The notes below the pieces were generated by a model that was not told the DNA's origin, searched no databases, and saw only the letters and a program-made list of their open reading frames with translations. From positions 558,001 to 622,000 of the forward strand of contig NZ_LT984798.1 in assembly GCF_900243745.1 (NCBI RefSeq): a DNA stretch of 64,000 bases, written 5' to 3'. This document shows, piece by piece, positions 1 through 9,345 of the stretch. This stretch comes from Desulfovibrio sp. G11 (GTDB taxonomy: Bacteria > Desulfobacterota > Desulfovibrionia > Desulfovibrionales > Desulfovibrionaceae). A program made the translations under genes and the position numbers. Numbering within the stretch: the first letter of the stretch is position 1; each line of letters begins with the position of its first letter.

Positions 1-2228
1 TGCCCATGGGTACGCCCACGGCGGCCAAGGGCGGCCTGGCCGATGTACAGGTTCGCGGCATGAGCGTTATGGATCCGGATACCGTACTCATGCGCCTGAC
101 CATCCGCAAAGGTGATACCCCCGATGCCCACGCCATCAACGAGGAAGTGAAGCGCATCTGGGAAATGGGATATTTCAGCGATGTGCAGGCCAGCCTTGAA
201 GGCAACGTGCTGGTCTTCACCGTGGTGGAAAAACCCCGCATCGACAACATCATTGTCGAAGGGTCCAAAGGTGTGGACCAGGAAGACGTCATTGCCGCCA
301 TGGGCACAAGAACCGGTAACGTGCTCAACGAGCAGGTGCTTTCCGACGACCTGCAAAAAATTACCGAACTGTACCGCAAGGAAGGCTATTACCTTGCCAA
401 GGTCAATTACCGTCTTGAAGACCGCCAGAGCGGGCGCGGTGCAGTGCTGGTCATCAATGTGGACGAGGGCAACAAGCTCTACGTCAAAGAAGTGAACATC
501 GAGGGGCTCAACAAGCTCAGCCGGGGCGACCTTGACAAATACCTTGCCCTCAAGCCGCGGGGCATTTTCTCCTGGCTCACCGGCTCGGGCGTGCTCAAAG
601 AGGAATACCTCGAGCGCGATACCAACGCCATTGCGGCCTACGGCCTCAATGAAGGCTACATCGACATCCAGGTCGGCGCACCTCAGGTAGACTACAAGGA
701 CGATGGCATCTACGTCACCTTTGTGGTCAACGAAGGTCCCCGTTATACCGTGCGCAACGTGGTCTTTGCCGGAGACGTCATCGACAGCGAAGACAATATG
801 CTCGAAGTGGTGCAGATGGATGACTGGAAAAAGTCCAATGACTACTTCTCCCTGACGGTCATGCAGGAAGACTCCAAGCGCCTGACAGACCACTACGCCG
901 ACTACGGTTACGCCTTCGCCGAGGTGGACACCAAGCTCATCAAGGCAGAAGACGGCAGCGACCAGGTGGACGTAGGCTACCTGATCAACAAAAAGCAGAA
1001 GGTCTTCATCCGCCGCCTGGTGGTTGAAGGCAATACCAAAACGCGCGACAACGTCATCCTGCGCGAAATGCGCCTGGGCGACGGCGACATGTATGAAGGG
1101 GCCAAACTGCGCCGCTCCAACGAACGCCTGAACCGCCTGCGGTACTTCTCTGTCGTGGATATGGAACTTATCCCCACCGGGCAGGAAGACGAAGTGGACC
1201 TCAAGGTCAAGGTCAAGGAAACCAATACCGGCGCCATCATGGGCGGTATCGGCTACTCCAGCTACTATGACGTGGGCGTCACGGCCTCCATTATGGAGCG
1301 CAACCTCTTCGGCCGCGGCTACTGGCTGCAGCTCCAGGGCTTCTTCTCCTGGCGGCGCACATCGGGAACCCTGTCCTTCACCAACCCGCGTGTGTACGAT
1401 ACCGACCTTTCGTTCGGCAACGACATCTATTACACCCACGACTACTGGGACAACTTCACCAAGGATACCATAGGCGACACCGTGCGCTTCGGCTACCCCA
1501 TCGGCGAGTACACGTCCGTGGGCGTGGGCTATCGCCTTGAGCGCTACCACCTGTACGATGTGGCTGACAACAGCTCGCCCTACATCAAGGACTACAAGGG
1601 CATCAACTGGACCAGTGCCGTTTCGGGCCGCATCCTGCGCGATACCACCGACAGCAAGGAACGCCCCACCAAGGGAACCATCGCCCGCCTGTGGGCTGAA
1701 TACGGCGGCGGCGGCCTTGGCGGTACAGACAACTTCGTCAAGAGCGTGGCCGACTGGCAGGGTTTCTGGTCCTTCAACCCGCAAAACACTGTCCACCTGC
1801 GTGGACGCGTGGGCGGTGTGTTCCAGAACACCAGTGACAGGGTCCCCGTGTTTGAACGTTTCTGGGTCGGCGGCATGGACACCATCCGCGGCTACAGCTA
1901 CTCCGACCTTTCGCCCCGCGACTACAAGCACGGCAACGAACAGATCGGCGGCGACCGCATGGCTGTCGGCAACCTGGAGTACATCTGGACATTCCAGAAA
2001 GACCTGGGGCTTGCTCTGGTACCCTTTGTGGACACCGGCTTCAACATTGACTCCAAGACCATGGGCGACGAATGGGACAGATACATCGTCGCCTCTACCG
2101 GCCTGGAGCTGCGCTGGCGCTCTCCCATGGGCGACCTGCGCATAGCTTACGGCATCCCCCTGGTGCAGGATTACGATAAGGAAATGCCTCCGGGCAGAAT
2201 CGAATTCAGCATGGGGCAGTTCTTTTAG
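1..2228 (+). CDS. bamA: BamA outer membrane assembly factor (5' end outside window)
   Basis: BamA (Omp85) is the outer-membrane core of the BAM machine that folds and inserts beta-barrel proteins. The reading frame is open from the left edge, so the signal peptide and N-terminus lie outside the window; the ATG at 6 is internal. The first ~400 residues show repeated POTRA-like modules (alternating VxNVxxEG / G-Y segments), followed by a ~330-residue beta-barrel. The barrel carries the loop-6 motif IRGYSYSDLSP and ends in ...EFSMGQFF, the terminal-aromatic beta-signal. Its neighbours downstream (amidase, OmpH/Skp, fabZ) are the usual envelope-biogenesis block. Identity is certain from motifs. 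Confidence 0.95.
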   Translation, partial: PMGTPTAAKGGLADVQVRGMSVMDPDTVLMRLTIRKGDTPDAHAINEEVKRIWEMGYFSDVQASLEGNVLVFTVVEKPRIDNIIVEGSKGVDQEDVIAAMGTRTGNVLNEQVLSDDLQKITELYRKEGYYLAKVNYRLEDRQSGRGAVLVINVDEGNKLYVKEVNIEGLNKLSRGDLDKYLALKPRGIFSWLTGSGVLKEEYLERDTNAIAAYGLNEGYIDIQVGAPQVDYKDDGIYVTFVVNEGPRYTVRNVVFAGDVIDSEDNMLEVVQMDDWKKSNDYFSLTVMQEDSKRLTDHYADYGYAFAEVDTKLIKAEDGSDQVDVGYLINKKQKVFIRRLVVEGNTKTRDNVILREMRLGDGDMYEGAKLRRSNERLNRLRYFSVVDMELIPTGQEDEVDLKVKVKETNTGAIMGGIGYSSYYDVGVTASIMERNLFGRGYWLQLQGFFSWRRTSGTLSFTNPRVYDTDLSFGNDIYYTHDYWDNFTKDTIGDTVRFGYPIGEYTSVGVGYRLERYHLYDVADNSSPYIKDYKGINWTSAVSGRILRDTTDSKERPTKGTIARLWAEYGGGGLGGTDNFVKSVADWQGFWSFNPQNTVHLRGRVGGVFQNTSDRVPVFERFWVGGMDTIRGYSYSDLSPRDYKHGNEQIGGDRMAVGNLEYIWTFQKDLGLALVPFVDTGFNIDSKTMGDEWDRYIVASTGLELRWRSPMGDLRIAYGIPLVQDYDKEMPPGRIEFSMGQFF

Positions 2229-2327
2229 GCCGGGTTTGAGCCGGACTTGGAGCCATCCCCTGGACGGTATCCGGAATAGATGAACAGTATGCCCACACGG
2301 CTTGCAGCCGTTCAGACGTAACATCCA

Positions 2328-2364
2328 CGGGGGAGAAACCTTGCAGGTCAAGGCTTCTCCCCCG
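2328..2364 (+). terminator. bamA terminator hairpin
   Basis: A 10-bp perfect stem (CGGGGGAGAA at 2328-2337 with TTCTCCCCCG at 2355-2364) sits 100 bp after the bamA stop. It is followed by a weak T-rich stretch (cagtgTTTT). Confidence 0.6.
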
Positions 2365-2456
2365 CAGTGTTTTCATTGCGGTGCGGCGGTCCGGCCAGGC
2401 TTCACGTCTTTTCAGTTTTCTGCTCACCTTATATGACACGCCTGATGGAGAAAATA

Positions 2457-2789
2457 ATGGACATCGGCATTATCAGATGCATGCAAACAGAAGATTTCTG
2501 CCCGGGCAGCACGGATTTCAAGATGGTGCGCGAAAGAAAAGGGGCATTCGAGGGTATTGAAGAGGACATCAATATCACGGGCTTCATTTCCTGCGGCGGC
2601 TGTCCCGGCAAAAAAGTCGTGCTCCGCGCTCAGGAACTCGTTAAACGCAGCGCCGACACCATTGTCTTCGCGTCCTGTATTCAAAAAGGTACGCCCATTG
2701 GCTACCCCTGCCCGTTTGCCAGAAAAATGCGTGAGGTCGTGACCCACGCCGTTGGAGATTCCATACGGATTATGAACTACACCCACTGA
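2457..2789 (+). CDS. CGGC domain-containing protein
   Basis: A small cytoplasmic protein of 110 residues starting MDIGIIRC, with the family-defining CGGCPGKK segment near residue 42 and further Cys residues in FASCIQKG and GYPCPFA. CGGC-domain proteins are thought to bind a metal or Fe-S centre, but their role is not established. I chose ATG 2457 because GGAG sits about 7 bases upstream and homologues begin M-x-IGIIRC; two in-frame upstream ATGs (2433, 2445) lack a ribosome site. It lies alone between bamA and the amidase gene. Function unknown. Confidence 0.8.
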   Translation: MDIGIIRCMQTEDFCPGSTDFKMVRERKGAFEGIEEDINITGFISCGGCPGKKVVLRAQELVKRSADTIVFASCIQKGTPIGYPCPFARKMREVVTHAVGDSIRIMNYTH

Positions 2790-2994
2790 TTGGGCAGGCA
2801 TGCGTTTGACCTCCGGTTGTGTATTTTTTCGGCATGCTTTATGCAAATAACAAAACATACGCAGTCTTTTGCCATGCGCGCAAGATTGCGACAGTCTGAA
2901 TTACCTGCCCCACAAGGGCTATAAGGAAATTTTCACGCGCCGTGCCATGTCATAAGCTTGACGGACGCGCCGCAAGGACAAGCAAGGAGTCTCC

Positions 2995-5421
2995 GTGGCC
3001 CGCAAAGCAAAAAGCCCCCGACCCCAGCCCTCGACCAGAAGCGGTCTCAGGCGGCTTGCGCCTCCCCTGGCCTTTTTGCTGGCCCTTTGCCTGCTGGTGG
3101 TCTGCTTTTACGATACGGGCTACACCTCCCTGCCTCCCACAGCCAAACGCTACGATACCGCCAAGGCGGGCATTGAAAGCCTGCGCATGGATGCCAAGCG
3201 CTCGGGCCAGCGCGAGCCGTGGGAAAAGCTGGCCGCAGAATTCCGTGCAATCTATGATGCTGACCCCGGCTGGCCCAATCGGCCCGCCGCCCTCTTCCGC
3301 GCTGCGGAAAGCCTTGAAGAACTCGCCCGCCGCTCCTTTGCCAAAGCCGATGCCCGCAAGGCCATCGAATGCTACGAATCCGTTGCCCTGCGCCATGCAG
3401 ACAGCCGCCTTGCCGACGATGCGCTGTTTCACGCCGCCAAGCTTCGCGCCGCGTGGCTTAAAGACGACAAGGGCGCGCTGGAACTGATCGGGCGGATCAA
3501 AAGCCAGTACCCCAAGGGCGACATGCTGCCCGAGGCACTGGCGCTGGAAAAGACCCTGCTGGCCTCCGCGCAGGGGCGCACCGCGCCGGAAGCCCGCCAG
3601 GTGGCAGTGGCTGAAAACAAGGCTGCCGTTGAAGACCAGCCGGCCCCGGCTGCACAAGGCGGCAATTCCCCTGCCGCAAACGCTGCCCCCTCCGCAGCAC
3701 AGGTCGCCGCTGCCACTCCCGGCCTTGCGGCGGCCCTGGCGGCTCCTCTGCCGCAAAACCAGCTTCTGCCGCGCTACCGCAAAGCCAAGGCTGATATGGA
3801 GGCCTTGCGCGCCGACAAGGTGCGTTCCTGCTGGCGGCAGCCGTGGGAAGAGCTGGCCGCAGAATTTTTGCGTATCTATCAGAGCCGTAAAAACTGGGCC
3901 ATTTCGCCTGGCGCGCTCTTTCGCGCGGCTGCAAGCCAGGAAGCGCTGGCGGACTGCTCGCACCTGCCTGCCGAGTACAGGCAAGCCCGCGACCTGTACC
4001 TCAGCCTGGCCCAGGAATTTCCCAAAAGCGCCCTGGCTGACGATGCACTTCTGCGCGCGGCCATCATTGATGCCGACCGGCTGAACCAGACTGCAGAAGC
4101 CCTGGAACTGCTGGACGCCATCGCCACACTCTATTCTCACGGCGACATGCTGCCCCAGGCCAAAGATATGCGCGCGCGCCTCACAGGGCAGTCCGGCGCA
4201 GCCCAGGCAGGCAAGGCAGACCCTACTCCGCCCGCAGCGGTTTCACCTGAAGTACATATGCTCTCGTGGAACTCCCTGAGCAAAAACGCTGTCGAAATCG
4301 TGCTTGAGCTGTCCTCTCCGGCCCGCTACAACGCAAAACTTGTGGAAGGGAAAAAAGGCGCTCCATCCAGCCTGTATATCGAGCTGGAAAATGCTTCGGT
4401 CGTAAAGGATGTCCGCCAGGGCGTGACCATCAAGGGCAGCCTGTTGCAGTCGGTACGCGTGCGTGACCGCAAGGGCGGCGGCGCGGTCATGCAGTTCAGC
4501 TTCAGGGATGTGCGACGCTTTGACACCCAGGTGGAAAGCAACCCGTGCCGCATCGTCTTGCGCGTGGCTGCGGGCAACACCCCCCTGCCTCCGCGCAAGG
4601 CATCCGGCGCGGCCTTTGCCGAGCAGGGCAAACCTGCGCCGACCCGTGAAACCCCCTTGCCGGACTCCCGCCAGGTCAACGATATGGCCCGTCAGCTCGG
4701 CCTGACTCTGCGCACGGTCTTCATTGATGCAGGACACGGCGGACACGATCCCGGAACCAATCATAACGGCATTCTCGAACGTGCCATCACCCTGGACGTG
4801 GCCCTGACCCTGGGGCGCCTCCTGCAGGCCAACGGTGTGGACGTAGTGTACAGCCGCACCAGGGATACAGGCCTTTCACTGCGGGAGCGGACAACCAGAG
4901 CCAATGCCGCCGGGGCGGACATCTTTGTGTCCATTCATGTCAATGCCAATGAAGACCCCTCCGTAAACGGCTTTGAAACTTACTACCTTGACCTGGCAAG
5001 CAACAGCGAGGCCGCCCGGGTGGCCGCCCTTGAAAACTCTGGCAGCGACCATCGCCTGGGCGACATGCAGAAAATGCTGGCCGATGTTATGCTCAATGCC
5101 AGAGTTGACGAATCACGCAGGCTTGCACAGGATATTCAGCGACTTAGCATGTTCCGCCTGAAAAAACGAGAGTATGCCGTCCGCAACAACGGGGTCAAGT
5201 CTGCGCCGTTTCACGTACTGCTCGGTGCACAAATGCCCGCTGTGCTGGTGGAACTTGGCTATTGCACCCATGCCGCCGAAGCCCGCAATCTCGCCAATGC
5301 CAAATATCGTCTTGCACTGGCCGAGGGACTGGCTGAAGGCATACTTGCATACAAAGACAGACTGCTTAAAAGGCGGACTGCCCAGAATTCCTTGACGCCC
5401 GAAAGCGCCGATGCTATGTGA
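2995..5421 (+). CDS. N-acetylmuramoyl-L-alanine amidase with TPR-like N-terminus
   Basis: A zinc amidase that cuts the bond between MurNAc and the stem peptide, for cell separation or wall recycling. The GTG start at 2995 follows AAGGAG. Residues ~20-42 are one membrane anchor or uncleaved signal. Residues ~60-400 hold two similar TPR-like blocks, each with a motif of the type W-(E/G)-LAAEF-R-IYxxxxxW. An AMIN-like domain follows (~420-520), then the Amidase_3 catalytic domain (~573-790). The zinc and catalytic residues are visible: His in DAGHGG, Glu in ILERA, His in SIHVNAN and Glu in VELGY. At 808 aa it is longer than AmiC because of the TPR-like region, which probably docks to a divisome partner. 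Confidence 0.92.
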   Translation: MARKAKSPRPQPSTRSGLRRLAPPLAFLLALCLLVVCFYDTGYTSLPPTAKRYDTAKAGIESLRMDAKRSGQREPWEKLAAEFRAIYDADPGWPNRPAALFRAAESLEELARRSFAKADARKAIECYESVALRHADSRLADDALFHAAKLRAAWLKDDKGALELIGRIKSQYPKGDMLPEALALEKTLLASAQGRTAPEARQVAVAENKAAVEDQPAPAAQGGNSPAANAAPSAAQVAAATPGLAAALAAPLPQNQLLPRYRKAKADMEALRADKVRSCWRQPWEELAAEFLRIYQSRKNWAISPGALFRAAASQEALADCSHLPAEYRQARDLYLSLAQEFPKSALADDALLRAAIIDADRLNQTAEALELLDAIATLYSHGDMLPQAKDMRARLTGQSGAAQAGKADPTPPAAVSPEVHMLSWNSLSKNAVEIVLELSSPARYNAKLVEGKKGAPSSLYIELENASVVKDVRQGVTIKGSLLQSVRVRDRKGGGAVMQFSFRDVRRFDTQVESNPCRIVLRVAAGNTPLPPRKASGAAFAEQGKPAPTRETPLPDSRQVNDMARQLGLTLRTVFIDAGHGGHDPGTNHNGILERAITLDVALTLGRLLQANGVDVVYSRTRDTGLSLRERTTRANAAGADIFVSIHVNANEDPSVNGFETYYLDLASNSEAARVAALENSGSDHRLGDMQKMLADVMLNARVDESRRLAQDIQRLSMFRLKKREYAVRNNGVKSAPFHVLLGAQMPAVLVELGYCTHAAEARNLANAKYRLALAEGLAEGILAYKDRLLKRRTAQNSLTPESADAM

Positions 5422-5626
5422 TGCAGGGATTTCAAATGTATGCCGTGCTGTCGTATCAGCAAAAATAAAGCCCAGTTACACTGGCGCGGCAAGGTCCGGT
5501 CCCGGCTTGTGCAGCGCATGGGCCATACACAAAAAACAGTGTTATACAAGTTTCTTACGGCGCAAGGGTCATCCCAATTCCGCAAGGACGAATATAAAAA
5601 CAGCAATCGGGGAAGGAGTACTTTAC

Positions 5627-6172
5627 ATGCGCAAGGTTTTGATGATGACCGTAGCGGTTTGCATGCTCATGGCCGGAGCGGCCCTTGCGGCTGACAGCAA
5701 CGCCGTGCCCGCCGCCAAGATTGGCGTAGTGGACATGCAAACTGTGGCCACGCAGAGCGAACCCGCCGAGGCCGCCAAAAAGCAGATGGAACAGAAGTTC
5801 GGCAAAGAACGCGCCGAACTGGAAAAGCAGGGCGAAGCCCTGAAGAAAAAGGCCGAATCGCTCAAAAATCCCAAGGTCAGCGAAGAAAAAAAGCTGGAGT
5901 TCATCCGCGCCAAACAGGACCTGGACCAGAAGACCCGCAACTTCCTGCGCAAGGTTGAACAGGAAGAAGTGAAGCTGCGTCAGGACATGGTGACCCTGGT
6001 CTTCAGCGCTACCTATGAAGTGGCCCGCACCAAGGGCTTCAACTTTGTGGTGGACGTGACCGCGGGCGGCGTTCTGTATGCCGACCAGTCAATGGACCTG
6101 ACCCAGGACGTGCTCACCGAAGTGAACAGACTTTACAAAGAAAAGAAGAACGACAAGGGCGGCAAAAAATAA
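5627..6172 (+). CDS. skp: OmpH/Skp family periplasmic chaperone
   Basis: Skp holds unfolded outer-membrane proteins in the periplasm and passes them to BAM. The 181-residue product has a signal peptide (MRKVLMMTVAVCMLMAGAALA), then KIGVVDMQ, and a long charged coiled-coil region (residues ~45-125, rich in E/K/Q) that would form the tentacles of the trimer. ATG 5627 follows GGAAGGAG; longer in-frame extensions upstream lack a ribosome site. Position between bamA and fabZ is the normal order in this group. Confidence 0.9.
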   Translation: MRKVLMMTVAVCMLMAGAALAADSNAVPAAKIGVVDMQTVATQSEPAEAAKKQMEQKFGKERAELEKQGEALKKKAESLKNPKVSEEKKLEFIRAKQDLDQKTRNFLRKVEQEEVKLRQDMVTLVFSATYEVARTKGFNFVVDVTAGGVLYADQSMDLTQDVLTEVNRLYKEKKNDKGGKK

Positions 6173-6194
6173 GCCCCCGCAATAAAGCGACACG

Positions 6195-6230
6195 GCCTCT
6201 CGACCCTGACGGGGCGAGAGGCTTTTTTTT
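6195..6230 (+). terminator. Rho-independent terminator after skp
   Basis: Perfect 8-bp stem GCCTCTCG/CGAGAGGC followed by eight T residues. Confidence 0.9.
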
Positions 6231-6466
6231 GCAGCAATGCCGCCTTCCATTGTTCTGAAGGCTGCGCGGGCAAGGCGCCTGCCACGATGCGTTCATTGAT
6301 GGCGCATCTGTGCGATCATCTGTGCAGCCGAACAGCCGGATGAACCTCTAGCAAGCATTGCGCATACATCACAAAGATAAAAACTTCCAATGGGCGCAAG
6401 GCAAAGCGCCGCAGGGGCGATGCCGCCGTCACACACACGCCAAATTCGCCAGGAGGCCAGAACAAT

Positions 6467-6934
6467 ATGCAGGATTCAGTTCCACAGAGCCAGAGCATGG
6501 ACATACAGCGCATCTTGCGCCTGCTGCCCCACCGCTACCCCTTCCTGCTGGTGGACAGGGTGGTGGAATGCGTTGCCGGTTCGCATATCAAGGCGTACAA
6601 AAACATCACATTCAACGAGCCGTTTTTTCAGGGGCATTTTCCCGGCGCGCCCATTATGCCCGGTGTGCTCATTCTTGAGGCCCTGGCCCAGACAGGCGGC
6701 CTGCTGGCTGCATCAGGCATGGGCGACCTGGACGACAAGCTTTTTCTCTTCACCGGGCTTGACGGCGTCAAGTTCCGCCGTCAAGTGGTCCCCGGCGATC
6801 GCCTGGACCTCGAGTGTTCCAACATCCGCATGAAACTCAAACTTTGCAAGATGGAAGCCCGCGCCTTTGTAGATGGCAAGCTGGCTGCGGAAGCACAGAT
6901 CACCGCCGCCATCGGCGACAGGCCCAAAGACTGA
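6467..6934 (+). CDS. fabZ: 3-hydroxyacyl-ACP dehydratase FabZ
   Basis: Dehydrates (3R)-hydroxyacyl-ACP in fatty-acid elongation; a cytoplasmic hot-dog-fold enzyme. The 155 aa product contains LLPHRYPFLLVDRV, the active-site His segment GHFPGAPIMPG and the catalytic Glu segment ILEALAQTGG. The ATG follows AGGAGG at a good distance. In many Gram-negatives fabZ sits with lpx genes; here it stands alone between skp and a convergent mltA. Confidence 0.95.
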   Translation: MQDSVPQSQSMDIQRILRLLPHRYPFLLVDRVVECVAGSHIKAYKNITFNEPFFQGHFPGAPIMPGVLILEALAQTGGLLAASGMGDLDDKLFLFTGLDGVKFRRQVVPGDRLDLECSNIRMKLKLCKMEARAFVDGKLAAEAQITAAIGDRPKD

Positions 6935-6974
6935 ACACACGCTGAAGAGCGCTGAAAACATTCAAGCATACAAA

Positions 6975-7024
6975 AGCCCGTTTGCAGCCTGGGGATAATG
7001 CTCCCCCGGCTGCAAACGGGCTTT
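6975..7024. terminator. Shared terminator between fabZ and mltA
   Basis: A 15-bp inverted repeat, AGCCCGTTTGCAGCC at 6975-6989 and its complement at 7008-7022, lies between two convergent genes and can stop transcription from both sides. Confidence 0.8.
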
Positions 7025-7052
7025 GCCTCAACCGGCCCAAGACGTCCGTTTT

Positions 7053-8225
7053 TTATTTTGCCAGCAATACCCAGGCCGGGCCTCTGGCATCCAGATGACT
7101 GGCCACATAATTGCCTCTTTCCTCACCGCCACAAAACACGTCTATACGGTTTTTTTTGATGGCGCCCCCCACATCCTGGGCAAAGCCGATACCGCGCAGC
7201 GGGACCTTGCCGCGCTGCTGGTCAGGAATGTTCACGCCGTAAGCCACAACAGAGCCCAAAGGGATGAAGGTGCGGTCCGTAGCCAGCGACAGCCACTCGT
7301 CCACCACCTGCCCCGTGGCCCCGGTTGGTCCCCGGGTTCCGTACCGAAAAAAGACATAGCTGGGGTTTTCGTTCAGTATCTCGCGCACACGCTGCGGATT
7401 ATCCTTGAACCACTGGCGCTGCTCAAATATATGTCCTTCCCGGAGCAGGCCCTTTTCACGCATGATGCGTCCGGAACTTTTATACTTGTGGCCGTTCTGA
7501 CCCGCATAGTTGATATAGGCCTGGGTTCCGTCGTCAAAAACCAGTCGGCCTGAACCCTGAATTTCCAGAAAAAATACGTCCACGGGGTCGGCGGCCCAGG
7601 CCAGCTCCAGGCCTTTGCCGGCCAGTATCTGTTTTTCTTCAATGGTGCGGCGGTCATAGTAGCGCCCGCGCTTGGCCGCCACCTTTTTGAGGTCCGGCGG
7701 CAACCCGTAGATGGCCTGGGTATACCCCGGCTTGCGTGTGCGACTGGCGCGCACCACAGGTTCGTAATAGCCCGAATATTTTATGCCGTCAGGCACTTCC
7801 ACCCAGCGGAAATTTGCCAGAAAAAGCTCCGGTTCCCTGTCCAGACGGGGCAAAAGCTCCTGCAGCCGGGTCAACGTGCGCGAAAGCTCGCCCCAGGTCA
7901 CGGTCAACCCCGGACGTTGCACGGCAATGGCCGTGGCGGGCTTGCTGTTGACATAGCGCAAAGACTTGCGCACGGTAGGAGCCATATCTTTCCAGCTGGT
8001 CAGGTCCTGATTGACAGGCTTCAGGCAGCTTACAAAAAATTCCGGGCTTTCAAAAGCCACGGGCGGTCCCACGGGTTCTGGAGAAGGCGGGGCCACCTTT
8101 TTGCCGCAGGCCCCGAGCAGAAGACACATGAGCAGCAGCGCCGCCAGAACCGGTCTGACCCCACAGGGCCGGTCGACCGTGCCACAAGCGCAAGGCGCAT
8201 ATAAACAAGGAGCATTCGCGTGCAT
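7053..8225 (-). CDS. mltA: MltA-type membrane-bound lytic murein transglycosylase (lipoprotein)
   Basis: Cleaves the MurNAc-GlcNAc bond of peptidoglycan, leaving 1,6-anhydro-MurNAc. The N-terminus ends in a lipobox (LLLGAC, Cys about residue 40), so it should be a lipoprotein. The catalytic part includes FLEIQGSGRLVFDDG and a C-terminal 3D-type segment (PLGSVVAYG...GIGFAQDVGGAIKKNRIDVFCG) with the Asp residues expected of the family. ATG 8225 is the most likely start, although its nearest ribosome site (AGGAG) is about 13 bases away. The first codons overlap the start of the divergent thioesterase gene by 6 bp. Confidence 0.88.
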   Translation of the reverse strand: MHANAPCLYAPCACGTVDRPCGVRPVLAALLLMCLLLGACGKKVAPPSPEPVGPPVAFESPEFFVSCLKPVNQDLTSWKDMAPTVRKSLRYVNSKPATAIAVQRPGLTVTWGELSRTLTRLQELLPRLDREPELFLANFRWVEVPDGIKYSGYYEPVVRASRTRKPGYTQAIYGLPPDLKKVAAKRGRYYDRRTIEEKQILAGKGLELAWAADPVDVFFLEIQGSGRLVFDDGTQAYINYAGQNGHKYKSSGRIMREKGLLREGHIFEQRQWFKDNPQRVREILNENPSYVFFRYGTRGPTGATGQVVDEWLSLATDRTFIPLGSVVAYGVNIPDQQRGKVPLRGIGFAQDVGGAIKKNRIDVFCGGEERGNYVASHLDARGPAWVLLAK

Positions 8226-8654
8226 GAAGAGTTCCCCACTCCTGATATCTGGATGCCCCATCGCGTTTCATATGGTGAAACTGATACGATGGGCGTTCTT
8301 TATTATGCTGAATATCTGCACCTTTTCGAGCGTGCCCGCAGCGCGTACATCCGCCGCTGCGGCATGAGTTACGCCGCGGTGGAGAAGAAAGGCATCATCC
8401 TGCCGGTTCGCGAGGCCCAGTGCCGCTACCGCTCGTCTGCCCGCTATGACGACCTTGTGTTGGTGCGGGCGGGTATCAGCGAATGGGGGCGAGCCTCAAT
8501 GCGCTTTGTATATGAGATATGGAGCGAGGACAAGAAGCGCCTTCTGGCTACCGGCATGACCCAGCACGCTCTGGTCAACGCCGAAGGCCGCCCCGTGCCC
8601 GTGCCGGACTGGTTCCGCAGCCTCACGTTTGATGCCGGAAAATCTTTGTCCTGA
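8220..8654 (+). CDS. YbgC/FadM-type acyl-CoA thioesterase
   Basis: A 144-residue hot-dog-fold hydrolase of the 4HBT family, which cleaves acyl-CoA thioesters. The conserved catalytic stretch ETDTMGVLYYAEYLHLFERARSAYIR, with its Asp, is near the N-terminus. The GTG at 8220 is supported by AAGGAG seven bases upstream. YbgC homologues often accompany tol-pal genes in envelope maintenance; here the partner is a divergent mltA. The substrate cannot be told from sequence. Confidence 0.88.
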   Translation: MHEEFPTPDIWMPHRVSYGETDTMGVLYYAEYLHLFERARSAYIRRCGMSYAAVEKKGIILPVREAQCRYRSSARYDDLVLVRAGISEWGRASMRFVYEIWSEDKKRLLATGMTQHALVNAEGRPVPVPDWFRSLTFDAGKSLS

Positions 8655-9092
8655 ACAAACGGAAAAACCGGAAACAAAACACAGCCGGCGAACGCTGGAA
8701 CTGCATGTCGCAACCGCAAAGAACCTGCGGAATCGACGAAAAATCTGCGGGGGTACACCGTACCAGCCCGGGCAGTACAACGGCTTTTCTGTGCCTCACT
8801 GGCGCAATCTGATGCTTCTCGGCAAATCCACCCCAAAACAGACCGCACATGTTGAAAGGCCCCGGATATTCCGGGGCCTTTACTTTCCCGTTATCCAACG
8901 CCGCACGGCGGCGCAGACACGGGCGGAGGGGGCGTTGTCTGGCAAGGCTGACCGCTTTTGCCGATGGAAAGGCTCCGGCAACAACGGTATCCAGCCGTGA
9001 ATGGCCGAAAATAGCGGCCGTATATGACCGCGCAGGCGGCCTGAAAAACAGGCTGTTCCACAAAAAACGGCAGGAAGCGGCCTGTGTAGAAC
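8655..9092. other. 438-bp intergenic stretch, no gene seen
   Basis: No convincing coding frame. The only clear structure is a hairpin at 8858-8885 (GGCCCCGG/CCGGGGCC, then TTTACTTT), a probable terminator for the thioesterase transcript. Confidence 0.5.
8858..8885 (+). terminator. Rho-independent terminator
   Basis: 8-bp stem GGCCCCGG ATATT CCGGGGCC followed by a T-rich tract. Confidence 0.8.
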
Positions 9093-9338
9093 CTATTGAC
9101 GCTCTTCGGGTTTATGCCCGGAATCGATGCGGGCAGACTCCAGACGCCGGGCCTCATCGTCATCCGCACTTTTCCCCGTGCAGCAGCAGGACATTTCCCG
9201 CGAACGGTCAGTGCTGCCGCAACCACTGTCGCAGCCACAACCGCACTGGCCCTTGCGCATGGCGCGCACCATACGCCTGATAACAAAAAAAGCTGCGGCT
9301 GCAATACAGAGCGCCACGATAATCAGTTGTATGTCCAT
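9093..9338 (-). CDS. FeoB-associated Cys-rich membrane protein (expression probably broken by IS)
   Basis: An 81-residue protein with one N-terminal transmembrane helix (LIIVALCIAAAAFFVI) and a Cys-rich tail (CGCGCDSGCG, SCCC). This is the arrangement of the small proteins found beside the ferrous-iron transporter FeoB. The ATG is at 9338. Only seven bases of its 5' flank remain before the insertion sequence at 9346. Joining the two target duplications restores a ribosome site GAGGTG seven bases before the ATG, with a Fur-like box and promoter further upstream, all now at 10615-10660. The coding frame is intact but has lost its translation signal. No feoB lies in this window. Confidence 0.75.
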   Translation of the reverse strand: MDIQLIIVALCIAAAAFFVIRRMVRAMRKGQCGCGCDSGCGSTDRSREMSCCCTGKSADDDEARRLESARIDSGHKPEERQ

Positions 9339-9345
9339 CTCAAAT
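9337..9345. repeat. Target-site duplication, left of IS copy 1
   Basis: ATCTCAAAT, identical to 10606-10614 on the other side of the element. A matching 9-bp pair shows one clean insertion event. Confidence 0.9.

Noticed and set aside
2950..4140. 396-residue minus-strand frame opposite the amidase gene
   Set aside because: No start signals and no recognisable domain; the amidase on the other strand has clear catalytic residues.
8780..8810. A CCTCACTGG stretch reminiscent of the cobalamin-riboswitch GCCACTG box
   Set aside because: No supporting upstream or downstream cobalamin elements and no B12 gene nearby.
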